DNA of 64,000 nucleotides from CAZJWC01 sp964550125 (GCA_964550125.1 CAZJWC010000004.1:62001-126000), one strand, 5' to 3'. Counted from the first letter of the stretch, positions 8,975 through 17,954 are shown. The notes: a model not told the origin generated them from the letters alone. Translations and numbers: made by a program.

Positions 8975-9008
8975 GCACGCAATGGAGTAGTCTTTGCGTG
9001 CTTTTTTT
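8975..9008 (+). terminator. Conditional terminator (attenuator) before corA
   Basis: An 8-bp stem (GCACGCAA / TTGCGTGC) with a TGGAGTAGTCT loop and seven T. It lies between the leader promoter and corA, so it should act as a regulated terminator. The segment CTCCATT at the end of the leader peptide frame (8939-8945) is complementary to AATGGAG in the stem/loop (8981-8987), a possible competing pairing. Confidence 0.75.
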
Positions 9009-9056
9009 ATAGGCAAATGTTGCCCCAAAGCACAAAAAAGCAAAAGGAGGTAGCAT

Positions 9057-10034
9057 ATGCAAAATTTTTACATTACCGACAAAGATGGCAGAGTTGTTGA
9101 GTCGGCTAAATTTAAAAATAAGTGTTGGATAAATCTTGTCAATCCCACAGATGACGAGGTTGAAGATATTTGTAAAGTTACAAATATTCCTGAAGATATG
9201 TTGAAGGCTGCACTAGATGAGGAAGAAAGAGCACGTTATGAAGTTGATGAAGGCAACTCAATGTATATTGTCGATTTTCCCGTAATGGACGATGATGACG
9301 GTGTATATTCATACAACACAATTCCTATCGCAGTAATATATAATGAAAAATGCATAGTAACTATCTCACTTAGAGATTGTCCTATCGTAAAAGACTTTAT
9401 TTCAGGTCGTGTAAAGGGAATATCTTTTGATAAACCAATAAAGTTTTTGTTGACCTTTTTCCTTAAAAACGCCAACAAATTCTTGTTATACCTAAAACAA
9501 ATTGATAGAGCGAATATGCGTGTGCAAGCCTCTTTGCGTAAGAGTATGAAAAACAAAGAATTGATTGAACTTATGGAACTTGAAAATTCCTTGGTTTATT
9601 TTAAGGCTTCACTTGCCTCTAATGAAAGAGTTTATAATAGGTTGGAGCGTAACGAACAAATTAAAAATAATGAAGATTATCAAGATCTATATGATGATGT
9701 AGTTGTTGAGAGTAAACAAGCACTTGAAATGTGTAATATTTACTTTGATGTATTAGGTGGAACAATGGACGCTTACGCATCAGTTATCTCAAATAATGTT
9801 AATACCGTTATGAAGATGCTGACTATAATTACAATGATTTTCACTATACCAACCTTAATAGCGAGTTTATGGGGTATGAACGTTTCCGTTCCGTTTGAAA
9901 ATCTAGGTGCTTGGGGATTTTGGATTGTTTGTGGTATTGCTGTAATACTTACAACTATTGCCTCTTATTTCATAGTTAAATATAGTTCTCGTGTAGGAAC
10001 TAACACAAAACGAAAAAAAATAAATAAAAAGTAA
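9057..10034 (+). CDS. corA: CorA family divalent cation (Mg2+) channel
   Basis: 325 residues, strong AAAGGAGG ribosome site. The N-terminal two thirds form the soluble alpha/beta and long-helix region. Two C-terminal transmembrane helices follow, with the Gly-Met-Asn signature at residues 273-275 (LWGMNVSVPF) at the end of the first. CorA proteins are homopentameric channels for Mg2+, sometimes Co2+ or Ni2+. The gene stands alone behind a leader peptide and attenuator, suggesting control by metal or translation status. It is followed by a terminator. Confidence 0.93.
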   Translation: MQNFYITDKDGRVVESAKFKNKCWINLVNPTDDEVEDICKVTNIPEDMLKAALDEEERARYEVDEGNSMYIVDFPVMDDDDGVYSYNTIPIAVIYNEKCIVTISLRDCPIVKDFISGRVKGISFDKPIKFLLTFFLKNANKFLLYLKQIDRANMRVQASLRKSMKNKELIELMELENSLVYFKASLASNERVYNRLERNEQIKNNEDYQDLYDDVVVESKQALEMCNIYFDVLGGTMDAYASVISNNVNTVMKMLTIITMIFTIPTLIASLWGMNVSVPFENLGAWGFWIVCGIAVILTTIASYFIVKYSSRVGTNTKRKKINKK

Positions 10035-10042
10035 AATATGTG

Positions 10043-10079
10043 AAAAAATCCATCATATTGATGGGTTTTTCTTTTTTTC
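10043..10079 (+). terminator. Intrinsic terminator after corA
   Basis: An A-rich stem (AAAAATCCATCA / TTGATGGGTTTTT) followed by a T-rich tail. Confidence 0.85.
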
Positions 10080-10415
10080 TACACAAATCAAGTTAAACAA
10101 AATTGATTATAAGAAAACTGTGTGTTAATTTCAAAAAGTAATTTTTTCCTACTAAATGCTTGCAATTTACGACATATAAGTATTAAAAATTTAAAAAACT
10201 TTATTTTATGTGAAAATTTTGTGAAGACAAAAAGAAAAAAAAGGACAAATCTAATTTTTCACCTTTATTTCAATAGCCTTTTCACATATAAAGAGTAAAA
10301 TATATTTAATTTGTGGTGGCTAGATTATTGTTGCTTGAATATAAATGTTAAAGGCGTATCCTTTGGGTGCGTTTACATAAAATTTTTAATTTTATTTATA
10401 GGAGTACAAAGAACT
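10080..10415. other. 336-base intergenic region before the large repeat protein
   Basis: Very AT-rich. It contains an inverted pair TATGTGAAAA (about 10206-10215) and TTTTCACATA (about 10280-10289) and a possible -10 TAAAAT at 10296-10301 without a convincing -35. A weak TTGCAA-17-TTAAAA pair sits at 10160-10188. No RNA gene or riboswitch was recognised. Confidence 0.5.
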
Positions 10416-13400
10416 ATGAAAACAAGAACTCGTGTTCTATTGTCCCTTTTGTCGTTATTCGTAGTGAGTGCAATAATGACTGGTGTTTATTTAATTACTA
10501 ATATGGATTATGATAAAACACCAATGGATGTTATTGACGCTAACACAAAGACTGAAGCACAAGACGAAGTAGAAGAAGATTTCTACATAGATGCAAAAGA
10601 GGATGATGGTAATAAGAAAAACGAAGAAGATGAAAATGTTGTTGAAGATAAATATCTTTTGACAATCAACTATCTTTGTAAAGGTAACAAAATTGCCGAT
10701 TCTTACACACAAAGCTTGGCTAAAGGTGAGGAGTTTACTGTAAACTCACCTATTATTACAGGTTATACTTTCAAGTCTCTTGACAAGCAAGTTGTACAAG
10801 GTAAAATGGAAGAAACCGACCAAACAATCAATGTATTGTATGATGCTAACAAATACCTACTTACCGTTGATTATGTTTGTGGAGAAAAAACTTTAGATAC
10901 AACAACTACTGAGATTGAATTTAATGAAGAATATTCTGCCGATGCTAAAACTTTTGACGGATATATCCTAAATCAAATTAAAACTACTGAAAGTGCTAAG
11001 ATGCCTGCTGAAGATGTTAAAATTTCATTTGTTTATAGGGCAAGAAAATTCAATGTAAACTATTTAGTTTTCGTTGATGGTAGTCAGGAAATTAGTTCAT
11101 CAAAAGTAGTAGAATACGATTGCGAGTATACGATTGAAAATAACGATATAATCCCTGCTATCAAAAAGCAAGGTTATGATTTAACAGACTACAATATTAC
11201 CTGCGACGGTGAAATTTCCGGTATAATGGGACTTGAAAACAAGGTTGTTAAAATCTATCTAAGTTCAAAAGTGTACGAATTAACAATCAACTATCTTAAT
11301 GAAAAAAATGAGGAGATGCAAGACTCTATCACTTTGTCTTTAAAGAGAGATGAAGAAATTTTAGTTTCAGCACATACTTTTGAAAACTACAATTTAATTA
11401 CTGAAAGTTTGTCTTTCACAATGGGCAAAGGCGATTCAACTTTTAATGTAAATTATGATGCTAAAGAATATACTGCTACTTTTATGAACGGCTTATTGCT
11501 TGTAGGTAGTGTTTCAGCAAAATATAATCACGAATACACTATTCCTGTTTACACAGACATTGTTAAGAGTGCAGACGCTGAAAATTCATACGTGTTTAAA
11601 GGTACTTGGAACGGAATTGAACAGGGTAGTACTCAAGTAATGAAGGGCGATGTTACATATCAACCTGACTTTGAAAGTACAACTAATAGTTACTTAGTAA
11701 AATGGGTTTCATACTATCTTGACGAGGACGAACTTAAAGTTTCAACTGTTGAAGATAGATATGATTTTGGCAGTATGCCCACGCCTCCTACAGTTGTTAA
11801 AGACTTTGAGTTTGAAGGTTTTGAATATCAATTTGCAGGTTGGGATAAAGTGGTTAGCCCCGTTACTTGCGATGTTGTTTATAATGCAACATATTCAAAA
11901 TTGCAACTTTATTATTCAGTTAAATTTACTGATGAAAACGGCGTTGTATTATTCTCATTTACTAAAAAGTATGGTGATATAATTACTGCACCTGATTCAT
12001 ATACTATTGGAATAACTAAATGGGTTTCACCCGAGTGGACTATAAACTTTGACGGCTGGATGGGATTGACTGAAGGTATGACCGTTACTGGTGATATTAC
12101 TTTTGTTATGATGACTAGCAAAGTTAAAAATCAATATTCAGTTACATGGACTTATACTGATGAAAACGGCAATGAAGAATCTTTGGTAGTTGAGTATTAT
12201 TATGGTGAACTTCCTCAATTTAGCAATAAACACTATACTGGTAACGCAACTTATGAATATAAATTCTTAAATTGGGATAAAGCGATAACAACGGTTGTTG
12301 GCGATGTTACTTATATTGCTAAATATTCACTAATTTATAAAAACTATACAATCACATTTAAAGATTGGGACGGAAAAACTATTTCAAGTGCAATTTATCA
12401 CTATGGTGATGATATTGTATTCCCTTCAATCCCTGTAAGAAATGCTGACGGACAGTTTACTTATACTTTCTTAAAATGGTCGGATACTGAAACTGTTGTT
12501 GATGGCGATAAAACATATATTGCTGAATATGATTACAGTGAAATTAGTTACACAATCGTTTGGGAAGATTATGACGGGGTTGAACTTGAAAGAGTTAACT
12601 CAACAACTTTTGGTGGTTGGGATAAAAACTCAGTAGTTGCTGAAAGAGAATCAAACGGCTACTACACATACACTTTCCAAGAGTGGATTGAAAAGGATAC
12701 TGAAATTTCAGCAGACGGAAGTCAAGTAACAATTACTTATATTGCAACTTATATTTCTACTGAAATTTATTATACTGTTACTTACAACTATGCAGGCAAT
12801 ACAGAATACTGTGGTAGAGATAAAGGCTTTGGTTGGTGGACTGCTCCTGTAATTAGCGAGGGTTACTACAATGAAACTTATTATTATAAGTTTGAAAGTT
12901 GGACTGAAACTAGAACTGAAAGCGTAGACGGAACAGAAGTTGAAATTGTATATACAGCAACTTATACTGAGAGTTATGTAACTTATACTGAAGTTTACTA
13001 TGTTGAGTATACGAACGGTGATAGAGAGGAAAGTTGTACTAATACTCACCGTTATGGCGAGGATACTGTTATCCCTCAAATCCCCACTTCAACAATGACT
13101 GTTGAATATTCATATACTTATGAACAATGGGAAAAGACTGAAACTGTTGTTGACGAGTTCGGCAATGTAACTTCAGTTTATGTATCGGTTTGCACTGTTG
13201 AAAAGAGATTGTATCAAATCACTTGGTCAATCGGTGAAGATAAGTATGTTGAAACTTACAATTATGGTGATACTCCTAAATGCCCTTGGAATACTTCAAG
13301 AGAAGACAGAGTAGTAAATGCTACTATTACTGTTGAGTTTGAATTTACTTCTTGGAACAAGACAGTATCTAATGTTGAAGGAGATACTGAGTATGTTGCA

Positions 13401-13679
13401 ATGTATCAATGTAGATATACATACACTTACTCATCAACAGAAACAATCGGTAAATACACTTTAACTTGTAACTATACAGTTGTAGTTGAGTTTGCCTATG
13501 TTGAAGGTATGGATATTGAAACACAATGCAATAACTCGATTGATGTAGCAATCACTTTAGAGTTTTTAGTTACTGAAAACGAAATTGACTATTCAAACAA
13601 TTTCTTCTGTGAATATCTTTGGAATAGATATGACGGAGTAAATGTAAATAAATCTTGTGAGGCTAATCACAATAACTAA
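10416..13679 (+). CDS. Large secreted protein of MucBP/InlB-type beta repeats
   Basis: 1,087 residues from ATG 10416 (GGAG 11 bases upstream); further upstream codons would bury the signal. A hydrophobic signal or anchor lies at residues 8-28, then an acidic linker. The rest is tandem beta modules of about 60-75 residues. The first few resemble MucBP repeats (LTINYLC..., LTVDYVC...); the later ones resemble Listeria-Bacteroides/InlB B-repeats (YTITFKDWDG..., YSVTWTYTDENG..., with F.EW or FL.W cores). There is no LPXTG motif, S-layer domain or C-terminal membrane helix, so attachment would be through the uncleaved N-terminus or not at all. An adhesive or structural surface role is inferred. 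Confidence 0.88.
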   Translation: MKTRTRVLLSLLSLFVVSAIMTGVYLITNMDYDKTPMDVIDANTKTEAQDEVEEDFYIDAKEDDGNKKNEEDENVVEDKYLLTINYLCKGNKIADSYTQSLAKGEEFTVNSPIITGYTFKSLDKQVVQGKMEETDQTINVLYDANKYLLTVDYVCGEKTLDTTTTEIEFNEEYSADAKTFDGYILNQIKTTESAKMPAEDVKISFVYRARKFNVNYLVFVDGSQEISSSKVVEYDCEYTIENNDIIPAIKKQGYDLTDYNITCDGEISGIMGLENKVVKIYLSSKVYELTINYLNEKNEEMQDSITLSLKRDEEILVSAHTFENYNLITESLSFTMGKGDSTFNVNYDAKEYTATFMNGLLLVGSVSAKYNHEYTIPVYTDIVKSADAENSYVFKGTWNGIEQGSTQVMKGDVTYQPDFESTTNSYLVKWVSYYLDEDELKVSTVEDRYDFGSMPTPPTVVKDFEFEGFEYQFAGWDKVVSPVTCDVVYNATYSKLQLYYSVKFTDENGVVLFSFTKKYGDIITAPDSYTIGITKWVSPEWTINFDGWMGLTEGMTVTGDITFVMMTSKVKNQYSVTWTYTDENGNEESLVVEYYYGELPQFSNKHYTGNATYEYKFLNWDKAITTVVGDVTYIAKYSLIYKNYTITFKDWDGKTISSAIYHYGDDIVFPSIPVRNADGQFTYTFLKWSDTETVVDGDKTYIAEYDYSEISYTIVWEDYDGVELERVNSTTFGGWDKNSVVAERESNGYYTYTFQEWIEKDTEISADGSQVTITYIATYISTEIYYTVTYNYAGNTEYCGRDKGFGWWTAPVISEGYYNETYYYKFESWTETRTESVDGTEVEIVYTATYTESYVTYTEVYYVEYTNGDREESCTNTHRYGEDTVIPQIPTSTMTVEYSYTYEQWEKTETVVDEFGNVTSVYVSVCTVEKRLYQITWSIGEDKYVETYNYGDTPKCPWNTSREDRVVNATITVEFEFTSWNKTVSNVEGDTEYVAMYQCRYTYTYSSTETIGKYTLTCNYTVVVEFAYVEGMDIETQCNNSIDVAITLEFLVTENEIDYSNNFFCEYLWNRYDGVNVNKSCEANHNN

Positions 13680-13700
13680 AACAAGTGTATAATTAAAATA

Positions 13701-13730
13701 AAATGAACCCTTTTTTAAGGGTTCATTTTT
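13701..13730 (+). terminator. Intrinsic terminator after the large repeat protein
   Basis: A 12-bp stem (AAATGAACCCTT / AAGGGTTCATTT) followed by T. Confidence 0.92.
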
Positions 13731-13734
13731 GCTT

Positions 13735-13763
13735 GTATATATATATTTTTAAAATCATAAAAT
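13735..13763 (+). promoter_or_regulatory. Sigma-E-like sporulation promoter before yqfC
   Basis: GTATATA (13735-13741), 14 bases, CATAAAAT (13756-13763). This matches the mother-cell sigma-E pattern (KMATATW, about 14, CATACAMT) with one mismatch in the -10. The first genes downstream are the sporulation genes yqfC and yqfD, which fits. No good sigma-A promoter is seen here. Confidence 0.55.
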
Positions 13764-13776
13764 AATTATGATTTTA
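13750..13776. repeat. Perfect 11-bp inverted repeat overlapping the yqfC promoter
   Basis: TAAAATCATAA and TTATGATTTTA separated by AATAA. The left arm covers the proposed sigma-E -10 box. It could be an operator or a second weak terminator hairpin. Confidence 0.6.
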
Positions 13777-13792
13777 TTTTATAAGGATAATT

Positions 13793-14056
13793 ATGCGACT
13801 GATTGATGATATTTTGTGTAGGCTTTCATTAGATGAAAATTTAGTTTTTGGTGGAGTTAAATATTTAATTTTAGACGGACACTCAGGCTACTTTGAAAGT
13901 ATTGAGGGGGTTATGTCCTTCACCTCAACTGAAATCTGCTTAACTATAAAAAAGGGGTGCTTGAAGGTGGTTGGCGATTCCCTTATGATAAAAAAATACT
14001 CAGGCAAGGACTTGATAGTGGTAGGAAATATAAAAAGGGTTGAAAGATTAGGGTAA
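13793..14056 (+). CDS. yqfC: Sporulation protein YqfC (YabP/YqfC family)
   Basis: 87 residues, the usual family size, start preceded by AAGGATAATT. It is a single small beta-rich YabP domain (VKYLILDGHSGYFESIEGVMSF, then KGCLKVVGDSLMI, then DLIVVGNI). It is followed immediately by yqfD, as in Bacillus and Clostridia, where the pair belongs to the mother-cell programme; molecular function is not established. It heads the yqfC-recO operon. Confidence 0.9.
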   Translation: MRLIDDILCRLSLDENLVFGGVKYLILDGHSGYFESIEGVMSFTSTEICLTIKKGCLKVVGDSLMIKKYSGKDLIVVGNIKRVERLG

Positions 14057-14058
14057 AA

Positions 14059-14979
14059 ATGAGTTATAAACCTTTAATATACTATACTTACAAAGTTTGC
14101 ACCTTAAATACTGAGGGTGCAATAAAGAAACTTAATAAGGCAAATATTGAAATTTTTGACTTAAAAAGGATTGATAAGACTACCATACAATTTTGCTCAA
14201 AAGAATATAAAAAAGTTCTTTTAATTTTCAATGGCTCGTGTTATAATGTAAGTGTAGTAGGCTATTCAAAGTTGATTAGTAGTATAAAAAGATTTTTGAT
14301 AAACCCGTTTATACTATTAGGTTGTGTTTTGTTTTTTGTTTGCTCATTTTTTGCAAACAGGACAATTTTAAAAATCAATGTATACGGAACGGGTAGTTAT
14401 TATCAAAGCGAGGTCGTTTCAATCCTTTCTTCGCATGGGTTAAAAGTTTTTTCCTTTTACGATAGCCAAATCGTTAAAGAGGTTCAAAATGAAATTTTAG
14501 TATTACCCTGTGTAAACTTTTGCTCTATTAAAAAAAATGGCTCAATTTTAAATGTTGAACTCAATACATCTTCACCTGAAATTACTCGCTCAAAGGTTGG
14601 TGAAAATTTGTATTCTACTCATGACGGAGTGGTTCGTTCAATTATTACGGTAAGTGGTATGCCAAGCGTAAAAGTTGGAGATGAAGTTATAAACGGACAA
14701 CTGCTGATAAGAGGAGAGAAAGATGGGTTGATAGAGCAAGTCGGTTTGCAAAAAGTGGTGGCAATCGGCAAGGTTGAACTTGTGTGCCTGCATACTTATT
14801 CTTATTCGGCTGATTGTGAAAGCGAGGAAAATTTACAAAACGCTTTGGGTGTAGGCGTACTTGATTTAAACGGATATGAAATATTATCAAAAATGTATAC
14901 GATAATAAATGACGGAGAAAAGGTAATTTATGAAGTTTCTATGGAGTATTTATCCATAGAGAGCATAAATATGATATGA
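14059..14979 (+). CDS. yqfD: Sporulation protein YqfD
   Basis: 306 residues, shorter than the roughly 390 of many homologues. An N-terminal soluble domain (residues 1-85) is followed by one transmembrane segment at about 88-103 and a large extracytoplasmic region with the family pattern GSYYQSEVVSILSSHGLK and an HDGVVRSIITVSGMPSVKVGDEV segment. It starts 2 bases after yqfC. Required for efficient sporulation in B. subtilis; biochemical role unknown. Confidence 0.88.
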   Translation: MSYKPLIYYTYKVCTLNTEGAIKKLNKANIEIFDLKRIDKTTIQFCSKEYKKVLLIFNGSCYNVSVVGYSKLISSIKRFLINPFILLGCVLFFVCSFFANRTILKINVYGTGSYYQSEVVSILSSHGLKVFSFYDSQIVKEVQNEILVLPCVNFCSIKKNGSILNVELNTSSPEITRSKVGENLYSTHDGVVRSIITVSGMPSVKVGDEVINGQLLIRGEKDGLIEQVGLQKVVAIGKVELVCLHTYSYSADCESEENLQNALGVGVLDLNGYEILSKMYTIINDGEKVIYEVSMEYLSIESINMI

Positions 14980-15002
14980 TAAATGCGTAGGAGGACAGAA
15001 AG

Positions 15003-15965
15003 ATAGTTACTAAACAAATAAACGCAGAAAGTTTTGATAAATTGCAAAAACTTTTGGGGGCTTTTGACGAGAATTTAACGATTATTGCAAGAGAGTTGCA
15101 GCTTGAAAGCAAAATTGAAGGTGAAAATATTTGCCTTACAGGTGAGGAGAGTAATGTTGACTGTGGCATTGAGGTGCTTTCAAGTATGCTAGATTTAATC
15201 GGTAATGGAGAAAATATTGATAAGTCAAGACTTGTCTATTGTATAGAATTAGCCAAGGAAGGCAGAAGTGGAGATATACGTAAAATTACTGACGGAGTAG
15301 TTGCAATAACTTCTCGTGGTAAGCAGATTAAATGTAAGACTTACGGTCAAAAAGAGTATGTTGAGGCTATTAAAAATAATACCGTCATTTTTGGAGTAGG
15401 TCCAGCAGGAACGGGTAAAACTTATCTTGCAGTTTGCTTGGCAGTTGCTGCTTTCAAGTCAAAGCAATATGAAAAGATAATATTAACAAGACCTGCTGTT
15501 GAAGCAGGCGAAAAACTAGGCTTTTTACCTGGAGACTTGCAAACGAAGGTTGACCCATATTTAAGGCCATTGTATGACGCTTTACAAGAAATGTTAGGAA
15601 TTGATAACTATACTAAACTTATGGAAAAGCAGGTTATCGAAGTAGCCCCTCTTGCCTATATGCGTGGTAGAACTTTAAATAATTCATTTATAATTTTAGA
15701 TGAGGCTCAAAACTCAACAAAAGAACAAATGAAAATGTTTTTGACAAGGATGGGCGAAGGGAGTAAAATGGTAATAACGGGTGACATCACTCAAATAGAC
15801 CTTCCAGAAGGAAAAAAGAGTGGATTGAAACACGCTATAAACATATTAAAAAATATTGACGATATAGCAATAATAAAGCTTACAGCAAAGGACGTTGTAA
15901 GACATCCTTTAGTTATGCAAATTATTAAAGCGTATGACAAGGAAGATAATAAAAACGGAGGCTAA
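15003..15965 (+). CDS. PhoH family ATPase (PhoH-like)
   Basis: A cytoplasmic P-loop NTPase. Walker A is GPAGTGKT, at residues 133-140 if counted from 15003, and Walker B is FIILDEAQN. The strong ribosome site AGGAGG (14989-14994) lies 8 bases before an ATA codon at 15003 rather than before any ATG or GTG. From there the frame reads xVTKQINAESFDKLQKLLGA, matching the N-terminal segment expected of PhoH proteins. The only other start candidate is TTG 15042, which has no ribosome site and would delete that segment. I therefore propose an ATA start. Position between yqfD and pgpH matches Firmicutes. Probable RNA-related ATPase; exact role unknown. Confidence 0.88.
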   Translation: MVTKQINAESFDKLQKLLGAFDENLTIIARELQLESKIEGENICLTGEESNVDCGIEVLSSMLDLIGNGENIDKSRLVYCIELAKEGRSGDIRKITDGVVAITSRGKQIKCKTYGQKEYVEAIKNNTVIFGVGPAGTGKTYLAVCLAVAAFKSKQYEKIILTRPAVEAGEKLGFLPGDLQTKVDPYLRPLYDALQEMLGIDNYTKLMEKQVIEVAPLAYMRGRTLNNSFIILDEAQNSTKEQMKMFLTRMGEGSKMVITGDITQIDLPEGKKSGLKHAINILKNIDDIAIIKLTAKDVVRHPLVMQIIKAYDKEDNKNGG

Positions 15966-15971
15966 ACTTTA

Positions 15972-17462
15972 ATGAACAGGAGAAGAAATGCTGTACAATG
16001 GAATATCAAAGACGCATTAAAAAGTATAGGGCTTTTCTTTGGCTTTTATTGTATTATGATAGCTGTAAGTTTTTTGATGATTTTTATGTCAAATTACGAC
16101 TCGCTAGCAAGTTATATGCAACTTAATTCAAAAAAGATTTCCTTTTTGTTTTTATCAATTCTATTGATTTTTGCAATAGTCTATTTTTACTATTTTTGTG
16201 AACATAGAATAATGCTTAAAAATACTAGAGCCGTTTCCTTGTTGTTTGCTGTTTTTATTGTTTGCGTATTTTTAAACTTTATATTCGGTAAGTATGTAAA
16301 TATCTACTCACGTCCCGTTGCTACATTTACACTGCTTTCTCTAATGTTGATAAACAGGCGTGATACTTTATTTTTAAGTATGATTTTTACTGTAACAATG
16401 TTTTCTTTTGATTATTTTATATTGTTGCCAGAGGAAAAAGAATTGCTAATGTACTCAACCCTTCTTGTAAGTTTTTTTGCAGAAATGACGGCAATATATA
16501 TTATTGATAACGATACAAGTAGATTTAGTTCAATGGTAAACGGATTATTTATTTATATTCCTATGGGAATAATCATCTTACTGCTTGAACTTAATACTAT
16601 AAACAATATTTTTTCAATGTTGGGTTTTGGTTTATTAGGTGCAATCGGTTCAGTAGGCTTTTATACGGTACTATTACCTGTATACGAAACTGCTTTTAAT
16701 GTTGTAACCGATTATCGACTTAAAGAGTTGTCGGAGCCTGATTACAAGTTGATGAAGGATTTAAAAAATAAAGCAGTGGGTACTTTTAACCACTCAATGA
16801 TTTTGGCCCATCTTGCCGAAGCGTGTGCTATTGAGTTGAACGAAAACCCCACTCTAGCAAGGGCGGCTGCATACTACCACGATGTTGGAAAAATGAAGCA
16901 AAGTGAGTTTTTCTCTGAAAACCAGTCAGGCAGAAACTCACATGACGAACTTTCTCCTGAATTGTCGGCAGATATCATACGTTCGCACGCAAAAGACGGT
17001 TACGACCTTATCAAAGCCCACTACTTGCCTCAAATACTTGCTGATATTGCTTTGCAACACCACGGTACATTGCCTATAAAATATTTCTACGCAAAAGCAT
17101 TAAAAATGACGGACGGTGAAGTAAACATTGAGGACTTTTCTTATCCTGGACCTAAACCACAGACAAAACTTGCTGCAATAATTATGATTTGCGATGCATC
17201 GGAAGCGTGTACAAGAGCGTTGCCTGACCGTAAAATTGAAAATGTTGAAAGGGCAGTTCGTGAGGTAATTGAGGAGCGTGTTGAACTAGACCAGTTTACC
17301 GAGTGTGAAATTACATTAAAAGACTTAAATATAATTAAAGATACTATTGTTAGATGTTCAACAGGTATCAATCATAGCCGTGTAAATTATCCTAAAATTA
17401 GGTTTGCTGTTGAAGAAGACGATAGCAACGAAGATGAGGTAAAAGTTGATGAAACAAAGTAA
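15972..17462 (+). CDS. pgpH: HD-domain membrane phosphodiesterase, PgpH/YqfF family
   Basis: 496 residues. A first membrane helix (about 18-38) is followed after only about 20 residues by a block of further helices to about residue 235, then a cytoplasmic HD domain with HSMILAH and YYHDVGK (His303-Asp304). The family hydrolyses cyclic di-AMP. Typical PgpH is about 700 residues, with a large extracytoplasmic 7TMR-HDED domain between the first and second helices; that domain is absent here. It sits between phoH and ybeY as in Bacillus, and its 3' end overlaps ybeY. Confidence 0.9.
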   Translation: MNRRRNAVQWNIKDALKSIGLFFGFYCIMIAVSFLMIFMSNYDSLASYMQLNSKKISFLFLSILLIFAIVYFYYFCEHRIMLKNTRAVSLLFAVFIVCVFLNFIFGKYVNIYSRPVATFTLLSLMLINRRDTLFLSMIFTVTMFSFDYFILLPEEKELLMYSTLLVSFFAEMTAIYIIDNDTSRFSSMVNGLFIYIPMGIIILLLELNTINNIFSMLGFGLLGAIGSVGFYTVLLPVYETAFNVVTDYRLKELSEPDYKLMKDLKNKAVGTFNHSMILAHLAEACAIELNENPTLARAAAYYHDVGKMKQSEFFSENQSGRNSHDELSPELSADIIRSHAKDGYDLIKAHYLPQILADIALQHHGTLPIKYFYAKALKMTDGEVNIEDFSYPGPKPQTKLAAIIMICDASEACTRALPDRKIENVERAVREVIEERVELDQFTECEITLKDLNIIKDTIVRCSTGINHSRVNYPKIRFAVEEDDSNEDEVKVDETK

Positions 17463-17952
17463 AGCATTTTTAAATATCTGTTTCAACAGTGGAGATAATT
17501 ATGAGGAAAAGATTTTAGATTTTTCTATTTTAAGAGAGGCTGTACTAGATTTGGTGCAAAGTGATGTTCCACTTTCGGCTGAGGTTTTAATTGTTGAGCC
17601 TGATGAAATTCAAAAACTCAATAGGGAAACTAGAAATATTGATAGCGTAACAGATGTTTTGAGTTACCCTACGCTTGACGGAATAAGAGGAAAAGAATTA
17701 TTAAAAAAATCCTTTGCTTATGATGTTGACGAGGAGGGCAACCTGTTTATAGGTTCAATAGTCATATGTTTAGAGCGTGCAAAAGAACAGGCTGAAGAAT
17801 ACGGACACTCTTTAAAGAGGGAGTTGTATTATCTTGCTGTTCACGGAATATTGCATCTGTTAGGGTATGACCATATGATTGAGGAAGATAAGTTTCAAAT
17901 GAGGGAACTTGAGGAGAGAATACTAAATAGATTAAATATAACGAGGAACTAA
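17449..17952 (+). CDS. ybeY: Endoribonuclease YbeY (rRNA maturation)
   Basis: 167 residues from ATG 17449; a TTG codon directly before it could also be used. The zinc motif H-x3-H-x5-H is intact: His132, His136 and His142 in HGILHLLGYDH. The family also has the NRETRNIDSVTDVLSYP segment, present here. It processes 16S rRNA 3' ends and acts in ribosome quality control, usually beside Era, which follows after 2 bases. The start overlaps the end of pgpH by 14 bases, implying coupled translation. Confidence 0.94.
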   Translation: MKQSKAFLNICFNSGDNYEEKILDFSILREAVLDLVQSDVPLSAEVLIVEPDEIQKLNRETRNIDSVTDVLSYPTLDGIRGKELLKKSFAYDVDEEGNLFIGSIVICLERAKEQAEEYGHSLKRELYYLAVHGILHLLGYDHMIEEDKFQMRELEERILNRLNITRN

Positions 17953-17954
17953 TT

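Noticed and set aside
8865..9056. M-box Mg2+ riboswitch before corA
   Set aside because: The conserved M-box core segments are not found; a peptide leader with a terminator fits the visible elements better.
12708..13079. Minus-strand open frame opposite the large repeat protein
   Set aside because: No ribosome site, low-complexity Ser/Ile/Val composition, and fully opposite a well-supported gene.
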